DNA of 64,000 bases from Siphonodentalium dalli (Eukaryota > Mollusca > Scaphopoda > Gadilida > Siphonodentaliidae): assembly GCA_032622095.1 (NCBI GenBank), contig CP136063.1, forward strand, positions 119,990,723-120,054,722. Direction: 5' to 3'. Made by a program: the position numbers and the translations under genes. Below the pieces are notes generated by a model that saw nothing but the letters and a program-made list of their open reading frames with translations, was not told the DNA's origin and made no database searches. This document shows positions 36,113 to 49,128 of the stretch, one piece after another; the first letter of the stretch is position 1, and every line of letters starts with the position of its first letter.

Positions 36113-37267
36113 CTTTAAAGATTTTCTACACGCACCTATGTTGTGACGTCACTGGTATGTACGTCATACCGGAGCGCATGGTTGTGGCGTTCGTATGGTA
36201 CTTCAGACCAACGACAACCATCTTGTAGTAGGCTGTACTTTTGTATTCAGTGTCATAATATATAAGTGTGTTCAAAAATCAGGCATATATGCCACACGGA
36301 CAATCATACTTTACGGAAGAGACAACATATACGGACCCTGGCCTATATTCTCATAAAAAAGGTAACATAGATTTTATATTATAGCATACATTATCGCATG
36401 AAATTGATTTTTTATAAAATATAAACACAACTCCCCCATCGTATGATTTCCCTACAACCACGTGAATGCGCCTCGTTCATCGCGCGAATCTCGTGTTATT
36501 ATGTCGTGTAAATCTAAACAACGGACTCGTGATCACCGGTAAGAGAGACTCTCGTTCGCGCGGGTTTTTTATCTAGTTTGACGTCATGTATTTTGATGGA
36601 GAGGGAAATTTGGCCACTTTTTTCCAGCTGGAGGTATAGAACCGGTAATTTGGTCTATACGGCCCACTCTCTGGTGACCAATTAGGTCGAGCGTTACGGG
36701 CCGAAACCTATCACACAAACAGGCTGTATTTGATGTCTGTTAAGCCAGAGTTACGCTCTTGATAACTCCTTGCTGGCATAGTTTTTTCGATCCCAACTTT
36801 ATAAATGCTATCTTTTGGACATGGTCTTAGTAAACATTTTCCAAAATGGGTTAATTATTTTTCCTCCAAAACCATCAGGATATACCGATAGTCAAACACT
36901 GCATAACAATAAACATATACATAAACATACCACCATAAAAGGTGTGCCAGTTATAATAAGGTTTATAAAATATAAATATATAATATCTGACAGCGATATA
37001 ACTTTTGTACTGAATTTGCCAGTAGTGAGTACTATTATACATTACATATTTATATTGTCCCACGAATCAGTGTCGCTTTAACAACGGAACCTCTGAAATC
37101 GCACAAACAATAAAACCTTTTTGTGATAGTGTGTGGAATTCAATAGCTGTTATGCATGGAACACGTCCGAATCTCGCACAAACAATAAAACCTCTTTGTT
37201 ACGGTGGTTGTGGGCCTGGCATGGTGAATCTCTTATTTGGATAGCAGAAGCACATACATCGCAATGA

Positions 37268-37757
37268 ACTGGGGAACTCGTTGGTGGTAAATGTATAAGT
37301 AATGACCCGGGGACCTCGTGGTTGGTGAGTGTGCCGTTGGTGACCAGGGAACCTCGTGTTGGTAAATGTGCAGTAATGGCCCGGGTACCTCGTGTGTAGT
37401 AAATGTACAATAATACCTTGGCACCTCGTAGGTGGTGGATGTTCATTAATGGCCCGGGGACCTCGTGGGTTGTGGATTTGCAGTAATGACCCGGGGACCT
37501 CGTGTGTGGTGGATTTGCAGCAATGACCCGGGGACCTCGTGGAAGTGAATGTACGTTGGTGACGGGGAATCTCGTGGGTAGTAAATGTGCAGTAACGACC
37601 CGGGGACCTCGTGGTAAGTACATGTAAGTTATGACATAGGGACTTCGTGGGTAGTAATGTATAGTAATGACCTGGGAAACTCGTGGTTAATAAATGTACA
37701 GTTACGACATGGAGACCTCATGGGTACTAAATTTACAGAAATGACCAGGGGACCTCG
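37268..37757. repeat. 37-bp minisatellite, about 13 units
   Basis: The unit is roughly GACCTCGTGGGTAGTAAATG plus TACAGTAATGACCCGGG, 35-40 bases. About 13 copies show substitutions and small indels; best conserved are CCTCGTG and AATGACCCGGG. A 157-codon minus frame exists only because the unit is open in one phase. It lies in the channel intron about 1.7 kb upstream of the core exon. Confidence 0.95.
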
Positions 37758-39450
37758 CTTTTTTGATTATTTCTTTTCACATAACGTTGATCATACAATG
37801 ATTAAATTAAATCTTATTATGAAACATAAATCATAACACAAATTTGTATGTGTTCTCTGGGTTTCTGCTATCTTTTATTTTCCTACTCTTTATGACTATA
37901 TCAGAAACTGCCTATACAGCAGAGTGCTCTACCTATCATTAGCTTATGTCAGCTTCCGGTGGGTAAGACATGGTACCTCTAATTGTGGACTCTTCTGCTA
38001 TAGGGCACCCCCCCCCCCCCTCTACTCACATAATGTGGGTCACACAAAGCACATATGTGACATGCTGCATAAAAACATGGTCTGGTAGTTTTTAGACATG
38101 GTTTTGTTGCAAATAATTGTGTTCTGTAGTGGCCTATTCTGGTCCCAATTAAATATGAACAACAAATTTAGTGGGATTAGTAATTATTCATATTGAATAT
38201 ATATAACGGGTGTTGGTAATTTAACAAGACGTGTAAATATTAGTTATTTCCGTGTTCATCTTGCATCATTCATACATGTCATCCATATATGTTTCGTTAC
38301 GTAATATGTTAGATGTTGAGTTAATGTGACGCGTTTGGTCTTAATTCCCTAAATATAATGTTAATGCTCAACGCACCATGTATGCAATGCTATGGTTATC
38401 TGTTATATAAGGAAGTAAAGGGTTGTTCCGTTTCTTGATATCAAGTGTATCATATTTGTTTGATCTTGATATCTCCCCGGAGCACCAGCGTTCTCAAAGA
38501 ACGTACATCACTCTCCAACGTAATACATCAATTCGCTAATTCAATGCCCTCGCTCAGTAGGTTGGTTGGGAATGAAACACATTTTATCTGAAATACGAAT
38601 TGATTTCTAAGGTCCGCGGGGAATTTCGGCAACGTTAGGAAATGTGGTTATCCGTCTCCGGGTCCGTTTATAGTAGACGCTTTGCTAGCGTTTAATATCC
38701 ATACCGGTCCGTAGGGTCTGATCTGTAAAGGAATGATTGATGCTCGACTGATAACGTTTCGTTTCCTTGTTATTCAAACTCTGATCCTCAATTTAGTTAC
38801 CGCCGACACAAAATATATGAACGCTGCAAGACAATTATCTAATGGTGATATCACCACACAAAAGGTCTATGTACGTCTAACAAAATGATGACAAATTCGT
38901 CCACGATGTCGTAATGGAGAGCGTTTAAAATCTGAAAAAGCGCCGGGCATATCGTGTATCACTGCAACTCTGTTCGTCGTGTTTTATGCTAATGGGTTCT
39001 ATATAATAAAGCACGATACTATTGTAGTATTGCATCTTGCACATGCATTACTAATATTAAATGTTGCAATTTTATAAATAATATTGCACTCTTCTAGTGA
39101 TATGTCATCAAGGGGCCCGTTTGGTTCAACTTGGATTACGGTGCGCATACTAGTAGAACAAATTCCAAATGTTATGTTCATCACAATACGTATAAACAAA
39201 GTGAAAGATGATACATGATCAGTGTCATCACCGAGACTTCTGTGATTATTGGAATATGATGTTTAAAATGACGTTCCAGTGCGGTTCATTGGCTTATGAA
39301 CAAACTTGCACAGCGAGCACGGCTATGGTAACGCTATTGGAAACGCGGAAGCAGCAGGGGTATGTGTATGCAAATGTATTGTTATGACCATAAATTGTCG
39401 GTCGGTGACGCCTTGTTCATTTAAATAAATGAGTCCCTTTTTGTTTTCAG
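37758..39450. other. Intron end before channel core exon
   Basis: AT-rich, with a C-run of about 14 at 38007-38020. No repeat with recognisable ends and no ORF with motifs. The terminal 10 bases form the acceptor TTGTTTTCAG. Confidence 0.5.
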
Positions 39451-40542
39451 GTCTATGGCGTAGTATCGTTACTCTTCGTCGTCACGTCCATCATGGGTTT
39501 CTGTATGGAGTCTCTGCCAGAGCTAAAACCAAAGATGAAAAACGTAACCGTCATGTGTGGAGGGGTTGAAGAGCAGATGGAAATAATGGAATCAGCATAC
39601 AACGGACTGTATGTCCTCGATCTCATATGCACTATATTTTTCACATTTGAATTATCAACCAGATTTACTTTCGCGCCTCTGAAAATTAAATTCGTCAAAG
39701 ACAGTCTAAACATTATAGACTTGCTTGCTTTGGTTCCCCTTTATGTACAAATCCTTTTTCAGGACACAGACTTGTTGGATTGTTATCAAAACGAACGTTT
39801 TGTGTTAGAGGTTATGTTTATACTTCGAATAGTGCGCATGTTCAGGATATTCCATCTTGTGAAACATTACCAAGCTCTCAAGATCTTAGTGTATGCCCTG
39901 AAGGCAAGTGTTCAGGAGCTGATGATGCTTGGAATATTTTTGTTTATAGGGATGTTGATATTTGCTTCTATGATCTACTATGCTGAACGAGAGAGTGCTA
40001 CAGTAGCCAGTGAACATTTCTCGACAATTCCAAAAGGATTCTGGTGGGCTATTATTACTATGACAACAGTTGGTTATGGTGACCTTTTCCCAAGGTCAGC
40101 CATCGGCTATATTGTTGGTGGTGCTTGCTCTGTTAGTGGAGTGCTTCTTATCGCTCTTACCATTCCAGTTATTTCCAACAATTTCACGTTGTTTTATACC
40201 CATGTTCGTTCTAAACCTGATACTACTGACAAAGGTGAGAAGACAGGTTTACGCAGGTCTAATGCTCGAACTTCAAGCTTCCGGTTCAAGAGATCAAAGC
40301 GTATGACGTTTGAAGAACGGGATAACGAACAAGCTTCGGTATGTATCGAGTCATACATGAATGGCAAGACAACAAAAACAAAACGTGTTGTCCCAACCAA
40401 GCAGTCATCGACAGATTCGAACTCAATGACAGAATATATGATTAAAAAGGAGGAATCGGAGCCGATATTATGTCGGGTAAGGTCAACGAAAGCGTATTCT
40501 GATGACGGAGTGAGGTACCATCCAGCGGAAACGAACCTCTGA
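39451..40542 (+). CDS. Kv3/Shaw-like potassium channel, S1-S6 and C-terminus (last coding exon)
   Basis: 363 residues, phase 0 entry, stop at 40540-40542. Order: S1 (VYGVVSLLFVVTSIMGF), an S1-S2 loop with an N-glycosylation site KNVTV, S2 with the charge-transfer FTFE (FFTFELSTRF), S3 with the conserved Asp (NIIDLLALVPLYV), S4 (FILRIVRMFRIFHLVKHY, 39817-39870), the S4-S5 linker KASVQELMML, S5 with IYYAER, pore helix, TTVGYGD at 40063-40083, S6 (ALTIPVISNNF) and a basic, Ser-rich tail. It should sit in the plasma membrane as one of four subunits of a depolarisation-opened K+ channel. Kv3 relatives have R-R-R-R-K-R in S4, TLGYGD and P-V-P. Here S4 is F-R-R-R-H-K, the filter TVGYGD, and the gate T-I-P. 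The frame is intact, so I read it as a functional but divergent subunit, possibly modulatory. Confidence 0.95.
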   Translation, partial: VYGVVSLLFVVTSIMGFCMESLPELKPKMKNVTVMCGGVEEQMEIMESAYNGLYVLDLICTIFFTFELSTRFTFAPLKIKFVKDSLNIIDLLALVPLYVQILFQDTDLLDCYQNERFVLEVMFILRIVRMFRIFHLVKHYQALKILVYALKASVQELMMLGIFLFIGMLIFASMIYYAERESATVASEHFSTIPKGFWWAIITMTTVGYGDLFPRSAIGYIVGGACSVSGVLLIALTIPVISNNFTLFYTHVRSKPDTTDKGEKTGLRRSNARTSSFRFKRSKRMTFEERDNEQASVCIESYMNGKTTKTKRVVPTKQSSTDSNSMTEYMIKKEESEPILCRVRSTKAYSDDGVRYHPAETNL

Positions 40543-40553
40543 CACGAGTAAGT
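40476..40553 (+). other. Two donor-like sites near the channel stop codon
   Basis: CGG|GTAAGG at 40476 lies inside the last coding segment, and GAGTAAGT at 40547-40553 (GTAAGT from 40548) starts 5 bases after the stop codon. Kv3 genes in other animals make alternative C-termini by splicing here. Use of the first site would replace the final 20-odd residues. This is inference from consensus only. Confidence 0.3.
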
Positions 40554-42196
40554 CTCAGGTTTGTTATTTACGAACTACCCAGTACTTTATAGCCATCAGC
40601 ACCACCAAATATCCATGACAACGCTCCCAACCCAAACTCGGAAACGACAATAAGTCGTTTTGGAATAAGTGCGCCAAATTGCACAAACGGTATCTTGCAC
40701 TGGCTAAGTGTAAATGACAGTGATAGATAAGTCCCACAGCTTTACAATTAATAGATTCGTTTGAAGGTGTATCTTCATTTCTGGGCGATTCAATTATTGA
40801 AACATCTGATATGGCTATCAACACTGAAATTAGCGGCTTTTTTAGCCAGTCGTTTGCCCAATTAAAACACATTAAACCGTGTAACAGGTCCACTCTGTCA
40901 TCCTCCAGCTCCTCATTGCAGGTCGAAAAGCCGTGTCTTGTCTTGTCTTGTCTTGTGACAATGACCCCATCAGCCGCCGTATACGCCTGCACTGTCATAT
41001 TTAATCACAAATAAGTTGGATGTATGTCCATTATAGTAACCGTTGATCGGACGATATGTTGCTACAGTTGGTGTAATTTAATTCAGGAAACCACATGACG
41101 TTCTGTGAGTAATGCTGACACGGACAGCTTAGCCGGCGAGTACAGATTCTGCTGATCTGGAGAAGATTTGAACGACAGGTGCCATATAATTGACGGGGAT
41201 CAACACACTGCTTTACGTGACGTCTGCGTTTGTGCCCGGTGGATCTGCGTTGCCATGGTGTCTAAAGCGTCTCCTAGTGGAACAATTTATTGAGTATATG
41301 CAATGAATGGAAGTGTGTTGTGAAGCTTGATTGATTATTTGGATTACGAGACGATTGCATAACATGAGATTAATGTATATCAGGGATGTGTGATTATATC
41401 GAGAATACGAAGACCGAGTACTCGCTCATAATGGCAGTGCCGAAATTTAGCCCACTTATTTATGCTTTGTATTTATTCTACAGACCACCCTAGAATATTC
41501 AACGAAAGACTTTTGCTGGTGTTGTGATGGCTTTTTTCTACTATGCATATGTCTCGTCGCTTTCAATTGGAATTTTGTGAGAGACACCGTATAATTTTAC
41601 TATAATGTAGACCCATGGTTCGTCTATAACCATAATTGCTTCATGCACTGAAATAGCTACAGATATATACAGCATCTGGAAGTAAGCTTACGGGTTCAAC
41701 TTTATTTTCAAGTTGTACAGGGCATTGCACCGGTACTCTCATAATGTAATCAACCTTGTCGATATGTTTAATTCCCATTGACAAGCTTTGTAAGAAGAAG
41801 TGCGTAGAGAGTTGAACTATAACATGTTTGCATGCTACTACAACTCACTTTGGTTGTGGGGTGAGATATTCCATCTTCCTTAAGCTTGTTGAGACTACGA
41901 ATATGTTGTGAAAGCAGCTGATCTTGACCCGTGAATGACGCCATGAAACACGTAATCATGCATGCACAACGTTAACTATCTGAAACCCAGCTGCTGAGAC
42001 ACAATTTCTGACCAGTTACAGATACGAAACATATATAATGTCCCGAAGATCTGTTCGAATCGTATGTCGAATTCATCCAATAATAACCTTAAAATACGCA
42101 ATGGCGAACTGGGGGCACTCCACCTCGGCCAAACTATGAGAGTGATTGTTTGACCATTTCTATACTAAACACTCATTGACGAGTAGTTATCCCATA
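40543..42196. other. Channel 3' untranslated region and flank
   Basis: Probably the 3' UTR at first. There is a (CTTGT)n run near 40936-40960. A 144-codon minus frame (40564-40998) has no motif. I could not choose a polyadenylation signal with confidence. Confidence 0.4.
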
Positions 42197-42197
42197 G

Positions 42198-42355
42198 GAA
42201 ATGTTCAGATAAAAAGCTCATAGCTCGTTTGTTGAACTTATGATCTGAACATTTCCCTGCAATAAATATGATTCCTGTACTTGTATTATCTGTCGTCTGC
42301 TTAATTCTCATGAAAACCCATCCAAATTAACAATATACCATGCTCGTATATACTT
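42198..42355. repeat. Dispersed repeat R3 with a 14-bp hairpin
   Basis: GGAAATGTTCAGAT (42198-42211) pairs exactly with ATCTGAACATTTCC (42243-42256). The following CTTGTATTATCTGTCGTCTG and TTAATT stretch recurs at 49129-49258, and a shorter relative is near 53783-53812 (TTGAACTTATTATCTTAATG). Confidence 0.75.
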
Positions 42356-45300
42356 TTATGACTGAGTATATTTAATTTAGTTTAGAAGGGGTTAACATAT
42401 TGTGCTTGACGTTATTGAATGTATCTCATGCATGGTCTAGGTAAATAACTTGTGCAACGAAAAGCATAAATAACTGGGTTTCCGCAAACGTTGAATATGT
42501 TATCGTTTCCTATCAAAACCTTTAAATACTCAATAATGTATGGATATTTGAATTTTTGTAAATATCTGGTTATCTCATATAATGTTGAATTTTTCGCAGG
42601 ATGTTGTTATTGTTTTTCTCGCAGTTGAGCAATATGTCGAATGAATCGTTGTCGATTCCGGTCAATTGATCCTGTGTGAACTGATTTTCGACAGGCCTTG
42701 TGAATTCCATTGTTCTGGTTTAATGATTGTCTCATACAGATATATCGGGTGTAGCGGGTCTATGAAAGCTGGAACATTCAATATTTAATATAATTAAGCG
42801 CTTTTAAGACAAAATGTTGAAAATCTTTGGAGGTTTTCGTCATATGAAATATAGTATAGTGTTTTAAATAAATTAAAGTCGGAGGACCCTTTAGAAAATT
42901 TGCAACGTAATGGAGTCGTTTGGCCACACTTCTAGCTAGTAAACAGTTTATCAACCGACAAAAATACGATGAAAACGAAATCCAATAGCTATGGACAACA
43001 AACCAGCATATATGCATAACAGGGTGGTATAAGTGAGATATGTGACAATCATCTATTCCCTTGCAGTATCCATGATCACTGGTTTCTCGGTGCCGAATCC
43101 ACGACATGTTGTTATTAAATATTTATCGATAAGTGACAGATCTTATCTCTACCAGCGACCAACATGATTCTGCGTGAACATTGATGTTTCATATGCAGTT
43201 TAGGTAGCCAACTGTCCATTTCCAATAGATCACAGTAAATATGTAATCAAAGTAATCATCTACGTCACCAACAGAGGTGTGTTTCGCCCTTGATTGATAC
43301 ATCGATGATTCGATATTATGATAAAGAAGATCTAGATTAATGTGTGTTATAACAAGTAGTCACAGCACACATATTTACGGTTGTGATTTTGGTTTTAGGT
43401 CCGTTTTCCTCGTTCATACCTGTCGACAAGGAATCATATAACATATAACATATAATCATATAACTAAAACCTTACATTACATACACCTGACCACAACCGC
43501 GATATTCTAAATCGCGAATGTCAGTAAATGAAACGGCATCTCTGAATTTCTCAGGGCCTACCGAGATCGTCGGATTACACAGGACCAGTGGACTGGGATT
43601 ATTCGATGTAAATTTGTGAGAAATATCATGTTACCAATATATATGTATGCTATGCAAATGTTGTTGTACTTTTTTGAATCTGTGTTTGCGATTCGAGGAA
43701 TCCTGCTTTCCGTGGTGCGAAGCCAAATGCATATGTACTCAAATTCATACTCCTTCCTTTTCAAGTTTTCTCCGATAAGAATGCGAGGTATCTCCTTTGT
43801 AATTCTAATTTGTAAATTTACCTATCTGCATTACAGACATCGGAGTGGCTAGCATCTTTCATTACATAACTAAGAATGTTGATAGTTCTCGTTTTCTATA
43901 TCGAACATTTCTTGCCTTGACTATGCACTGTATTCGAATGATCACCACCCACCCCAGTTGAGAAATAAATATTACCTATATTCTAATGCAAACACTATGA
44001 GTTTAATCGAGTACGAAATATGGATGCAATGTAAACTCTCCGGTGGATCAAAGGTTTCAAGTGATCGACAATTCATTAGAGGGTCGCAGCTTATAGTGTA
44101 TTATTTGTGATTATCCTGGTTCATCTACGTTAACCCAACTGAAATATCCTTCCGTTTTGACAAATTTTAACCCATGTATGTCGATAATATTATGTTGTGA
44201 TTACCGACAGTGATACTTATATTTATACGTGTACGGCCCTTTACGCTTCAAGAAAACTAAGATTTTGATACACGTAGCACCTTTTCATGTTTTATGTAAC
44301 CCTTGAGTTTTTGCAATTAATTCCTGATGTTGGTCAGATAACTGGTTAATATCAGTATACAATATGCCCCTCATGAATAAATGCATGTACAATGTCAAAA
44401 TCGATGTCACAATCGGAGGAACCTCATACTTACCTGTTCTGCTGATATACAGATATATACAATAAACTTATTTTGTGCTGCATTTCTGGCTTTTAAATTG
44501 TAAGTGGGAGAACAACATACTGTGAAAATTCGCGAAGACATTATACCAAGTATTTAAATTGTTCGGCTACTTACAATTATACAAGCCCATAAATGAAACT
44601 AAAAATACGTTGATTGCTTATAATTACGCCCGGCAAATTAATTTCAACATATCAGAAAAAAAATTCTCTTGAAAATCCGGTCTGTTGTAAAAAATCGAAA
44701 TTTCCGCTAGTCGAGTATCCAGTTCGAACGATATTGGACGAAATTGTATTAGCCCATATTGACTAGGAAAAAGTTTTAGGCCGCTCAATTCAAGGTCGAC
44801 TTGAATGTATGAAACTGAAGCGGGTGTCATTAAAAATCATTAAAAGCTGTGTCATTAAAAATCACTTTTCGAATTTGAAAATCCAAATTGGATACAATGT
44901 GAATTTGACGTGAATCCGCCTAATGCATTGACACTGCAATTATATCATGAATTTAAAATTACGTCTTCGAAAATAAAATTTGAAGTTTTCCGATTCGCAG
45001 TAGGCTGTTAACCATCTAACTTATCTGTAAGTGTTACAAGTGAAGACAATTATCACCACAGCCATGTTATTTGACAACAGTTTGGAGATAAATTATTGTT
45101 TGGCCAGTTTGGAATCTATTATTATAAAAAAAATGCGACGAAGCGATCAGTTTTTACTTTGAAGCGAACACTGCCAATCACCGGGAAAGGATCGGTAACC
45201 AAGGACACACGATAAACACTCTAGGTAATTTCACCCCGGGGACAATCGACTCGAGCGAATGTTAACACTTCCCGAATTCTCACGCCGGTGACTCGGTACT

Positions 45301-46585
45301 TACATCCTTATCGAGAAATACAAGTAACTGTAGTAACTAAGGCGTTGTTAGGACTTGTCCAATAAGAATCGAGCAAAATGAAAGAGAAAAATAGAGGTGT
45401 AATTATATACATATAAACTGTTCTAAGCCCGGCGGAATATAATCAGACTTAAACTCGTTAAATGTACATTCATTTTAGAAGTAGTCGAATTTTCCTCTGT
45501 GTGCGATATGTTTTCAAATAATAATAATAATAATGATGATCTTCATAATATTCGCATATTAGGAATCAAGGTACTGAATCTGGCGTCGTCATCATATCAA
45601 CAACCGCATTCACCATAAACATATTTTATATTAATATAATAACCATCAATATCATTATGATCACCACCATTATCATCGTCATCATCACCAGTACCATTAT
45701 CACTATATATGCACCATTGTCGCCAATGACAAAGTTTCGAATATTAGTACCTGGTGTTCTGCAAATATATCTTGAAAATACTTCATGATATAGAAAGCAA
45801 ATGCTTCACATATGTATGATATCACTGACAACAGAAACTTGTTTGTTACGTCTTGGCATCCTTAATTCTCATTGTTGTCGGTTCTAAACCAATCTCCCAT
45901 CCTCTCCACCATTCAGTGGCATGGGTTGGCACAGCATATGGCCATCTTGTGTACTGTTACGACCGATTGCATTTTATGGCGAACGTTAAGTAAATGTGTA
46001 CTGTCGAAACCCGCTCCTTTGGTATCGACATGCACTTGACATTTATATGCCGCTCTTATTCCGAAGCATTGTACATTGGTCCCCATTTGGTAGCTATCAG
46101 CACACTGCGGTACCCGCTGTTATTCTGTTCCAGACACTTAATGTTTATCGATGACTTCGATTGATTCAAACGTGTATGAGAAAATGTGCCTAAACTTATG
46201 ATGTTTGTATTATATGACTTATGTGACTGCTCCGTGTGAATGAATTAATTACGTTCCGTTTTGTTTGCTCTTGATTCTGCATTTCCCCAATGCTTGCCTC
46301 CGTCACCCTCTCGCCATTGTGCCAATAACGCTTCCAATTGTCGGAACAATTCGGCCCCAGTATTGAGCTCACCTGGGTCTAGTTCTATAAGAAGTGTTTC
46401 CCTTCACTGAAGTTCACGTCTACTTGTCTATTTTTTTTTATTATTCGGCCCTTAATTTGTCCGTGTGTTCTCCCTAGTCTTGTCGATTTTACTCAACTGT
46501 TTCAGTTACTAACACCCTTGCTCGCATCACGGTTATGTACATGTATGTCTTTAACTGAATAAAACAACATGGACAAGAACAAATC
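42356..46585. other. No recognised gene; trinucleotide runs
   Basis: Contains (ATAACAT)-like repeats near 43437-43460, an inverted 22-base copy of the end of the 10115 hairpin at 44608-44629, (AAT)n at 45518-45535, and a CAT/CAC-rich stretch at 45640-45705. Frames of up to 109 codons carry no motif. Confidence 0.4.
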
Positions 46586-46740
46586 AGGAACATGTTCGCG
46601 GGTAACAAATCAGGAAATGTATGTTCGTGGGTAAAAAGCCAGGAAATGTATGTTCGTGGTAACAAACCCAAGAACATGTTCGCGGTAAAAAAAAAACATG
46701 AACATGTTTGCGGGTAACAAACCAGAAACATATTCGTGGG
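46586..46740. repeat. About 26-29 bp minisatellite, about 6 units
   Basis: The unit is roughly AGGAAATGTATGTTCGTGGG plus TAACAAACC. Variants have GAACATGTTCGCGGGTAAC. Two long minus frames (46489-46903) come from the repeat being open. Confidence 0.9.
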
Positions 46741-49128
46741 TTTGGACTTCAGGGAGAGGCAATCCCAACCTGCGAATCGCAGAGCGCCTGTTCTTAGAAT
46801 TTTTTCTTGGAAACTCGCAGTTCGCGAACACACAAACGAACGCGGATTCAAATAGACCACGTGCGTCTTTCAAAATTGACCCCAATCGCATGTAGAATTC
46901 CATTGCTATTTTACTGGCGGATATCAGCCCTGGCCAACTGATACTGATAAACTGTTTGGAAATTGGCGTGTCCGTTACATTTGGCTCAGATTTGTGTAGT
47001 TACAGATGGTTGGGCGAGTCATATGTTGGACCATATGCAACAAATACCTCACTCAGTGTTAAAATATAGTTACGCCACCATCAACACAATTATATACTTT
47101 ACTGTCGTATTTATATTCGTGCGGTACCATTTTTCGCTCAGGTTACTTCGACTTTGCGCACCCTTGCACAATATATTAAATATTAAAATATGACAAAATA
47201 TGTATTCCCGTAATAGTCATGCATCCGATGGTAGTTTTCGTTCTTCTTGATTTTTCGTGTAGATTCGTTGACCATCACAATGTAGATCCATACAGCGGAC
47301 ATTACTTCTTCATTATTTGACTGTTAACAAGGATATTTCATTAATTTCAACTGCAATTGATTGGTCCAATAATCTTCATGGTATTCAAACATAATAATTT
47401 TGGCATCATTAATGTCTAATCGGGCCCAGTAAAGAAGCTTGTAGACTGCTGACTTCTGCAACATCTTCATATTTATAGTTTATACTGCGGTTGAATTGAT
47501 GTTATAATGAACTCAGAATATATCATCAGGCCATCAATTCACCGTGCCGCAGACTTGGCATATAATATATAATTCTTTAAAGCTTTGCCATATCACATAT
47601 TTGATCGCGATTTACATTTTTGTGCGCATATATATGCGTTGTTGTTGCGATTGATTGTCATTATATATAAATGATGTCCCATGCATTCAGAGCCTTTTTT
47701 TTCAATATGCATAATGTGATGATTACACCCCGCCTTAATTTATAGTCTCACTGGATTCGCGAAATTCTTTGTGCGGGAATATTTATGGCTGTTTTAAATT
47801 CTCAGCCGATGCGTGAAAAATAGTACTGCACGAATAACGGGTTGTACCAGTCAACCAAGTATTGGAGCTTGTAGGAGGGAAATACTTCTTAGACAGCCTC
47901 GGTATGTTATGACTGTTTATCATGAGCGCGTTGACTCGCGCCGGACTGTTCCGAACATGCTTCCATCTTTTTTATGTCTTGAAGTATTTCATTGATGATA
48001 TTATGATGAAGATTAATAATTCACATAACTTACTGACTATTGTCATACTATATGTGTACTTGTTGATATTGTGATACATGTTTTTTCATCACGAATTTTC
48101 AGTTACTCGGACTCATTCTTTGCACTTGTTCGCATATATTCACAATCATATGACCTGAAACTTGCAGCAATTTAAACGACGTGTGAATACAACTCAGCCT
48201 TTCTATCGAGCTTATTGGTGATTTCATTTTTGATCGGCTTACTTTCAGCTGACCTTGGCTTCATTTGAACTGACCTTGATCGGGTCGTTTGGAAACCCTG
48301 TGGAATTAACTGCCCGACTATGTACAATGTGTTGGGCATTTATTGAAAAACTCTTCAAAAGCTAATATGAAACATATTTCACCACCATACAAATCTACAT
48401 ACATTTCCTTTTCAAAAAACAACGCATCGTCTGTTCATTGCCAACTTAATTTGGTTTAATTAATAGCCGCACTGTCTGGTTGTTACCACTGTTAGTTTTA
48501 TCGGCCGATATTCGGGTTGCGTTTTGCTGGAAGACCGCGCATGTCATATGAGTGTTAATAGTTGACAGTAAAGCTCCTCGAAGTAAAGTCATCAAAAGGT
48601 TTGCTGGAGGCTGACTATTAGCTAAATGCACACGATAAAGACCTCCAATGCTAAAACTGCGACAATCTAGACAGCATATCCATGGAAGAATAGCGCAAAA
48701 ACTAGGACCGCCGAAAAAAGTCAATGATAATTTGGAGTTCGCTAGGTAGAATGGCCCATATAGTAAATGTTCTAATATTTTAATAATTACTTCAAGCACG
48801 TGATATATATAGACCCACTCAAGGCTTTTTTATATGCCCTACAGCTTGTTTGACAAGTTGAGATCTGTGCCGCTCATGGCACATGATATATGAATATTTA
48901 TCTTTATCTTTGCATATCATCTTTAAAGAGGCTTGACCTCAATGGTGGCTTCACCAACTTATAGACCAGCCCTGAGGCATCGGGGTTGTCAATTGTCACA
49001 TAGTTTTAAAGATGGACGGATCTGGCACATTCAGAACATTAACCATTAATTGCTTTACTACAGTTTCACTTACAAGTGGTTCCCGTTTGGAAATCTCCAG
49101 AACAGTTCATATGGCCGTAGACCTGTTT
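46741..49128. other. No recognised gene
   Basis: AT-rich; the longest frame is 117 codons on the minus strand (48446-48799), without recognisable features. Confidence 0.4.

Larger units (their letters stand above)
3767..39450 (+). other. Kv channel intron (35,684 bases, phase 0)
   Basis: The donor is GTAAGT at 3767-3772 and the acceptor is TTGTTTTCAG at 39441-39450. Both flanking exons are in phase 0, and the joined protein KKAM|VYGVVSLLF aligns without insertion to the Kv S1 entry, so no channel exon is missing between them. The intron holds the transposons and satellites listed separately. I found no other convincing host gene in it except the uncertain Cys-rich fragment at 20007-20340. 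Confidence 0.88.

Noticed and set aside
37150-37623. 157-codon minus-strand frame
   Set aside because: It is the 37-bp minisatellite read in an open phase; the repeating peptide follows the unit.
40564-40998. 144-codon minus-strand frame after the channel stop
   Set aside because: Antisense to the likely 3' UTR, no motif, and it spans a CTTGT run. Chance is the simplest reading.
46489-46903. Two overlapping 97-123 codon minus frames
   Set aside because: They follow the 26-29 bp minisatellite and have no homology signal.
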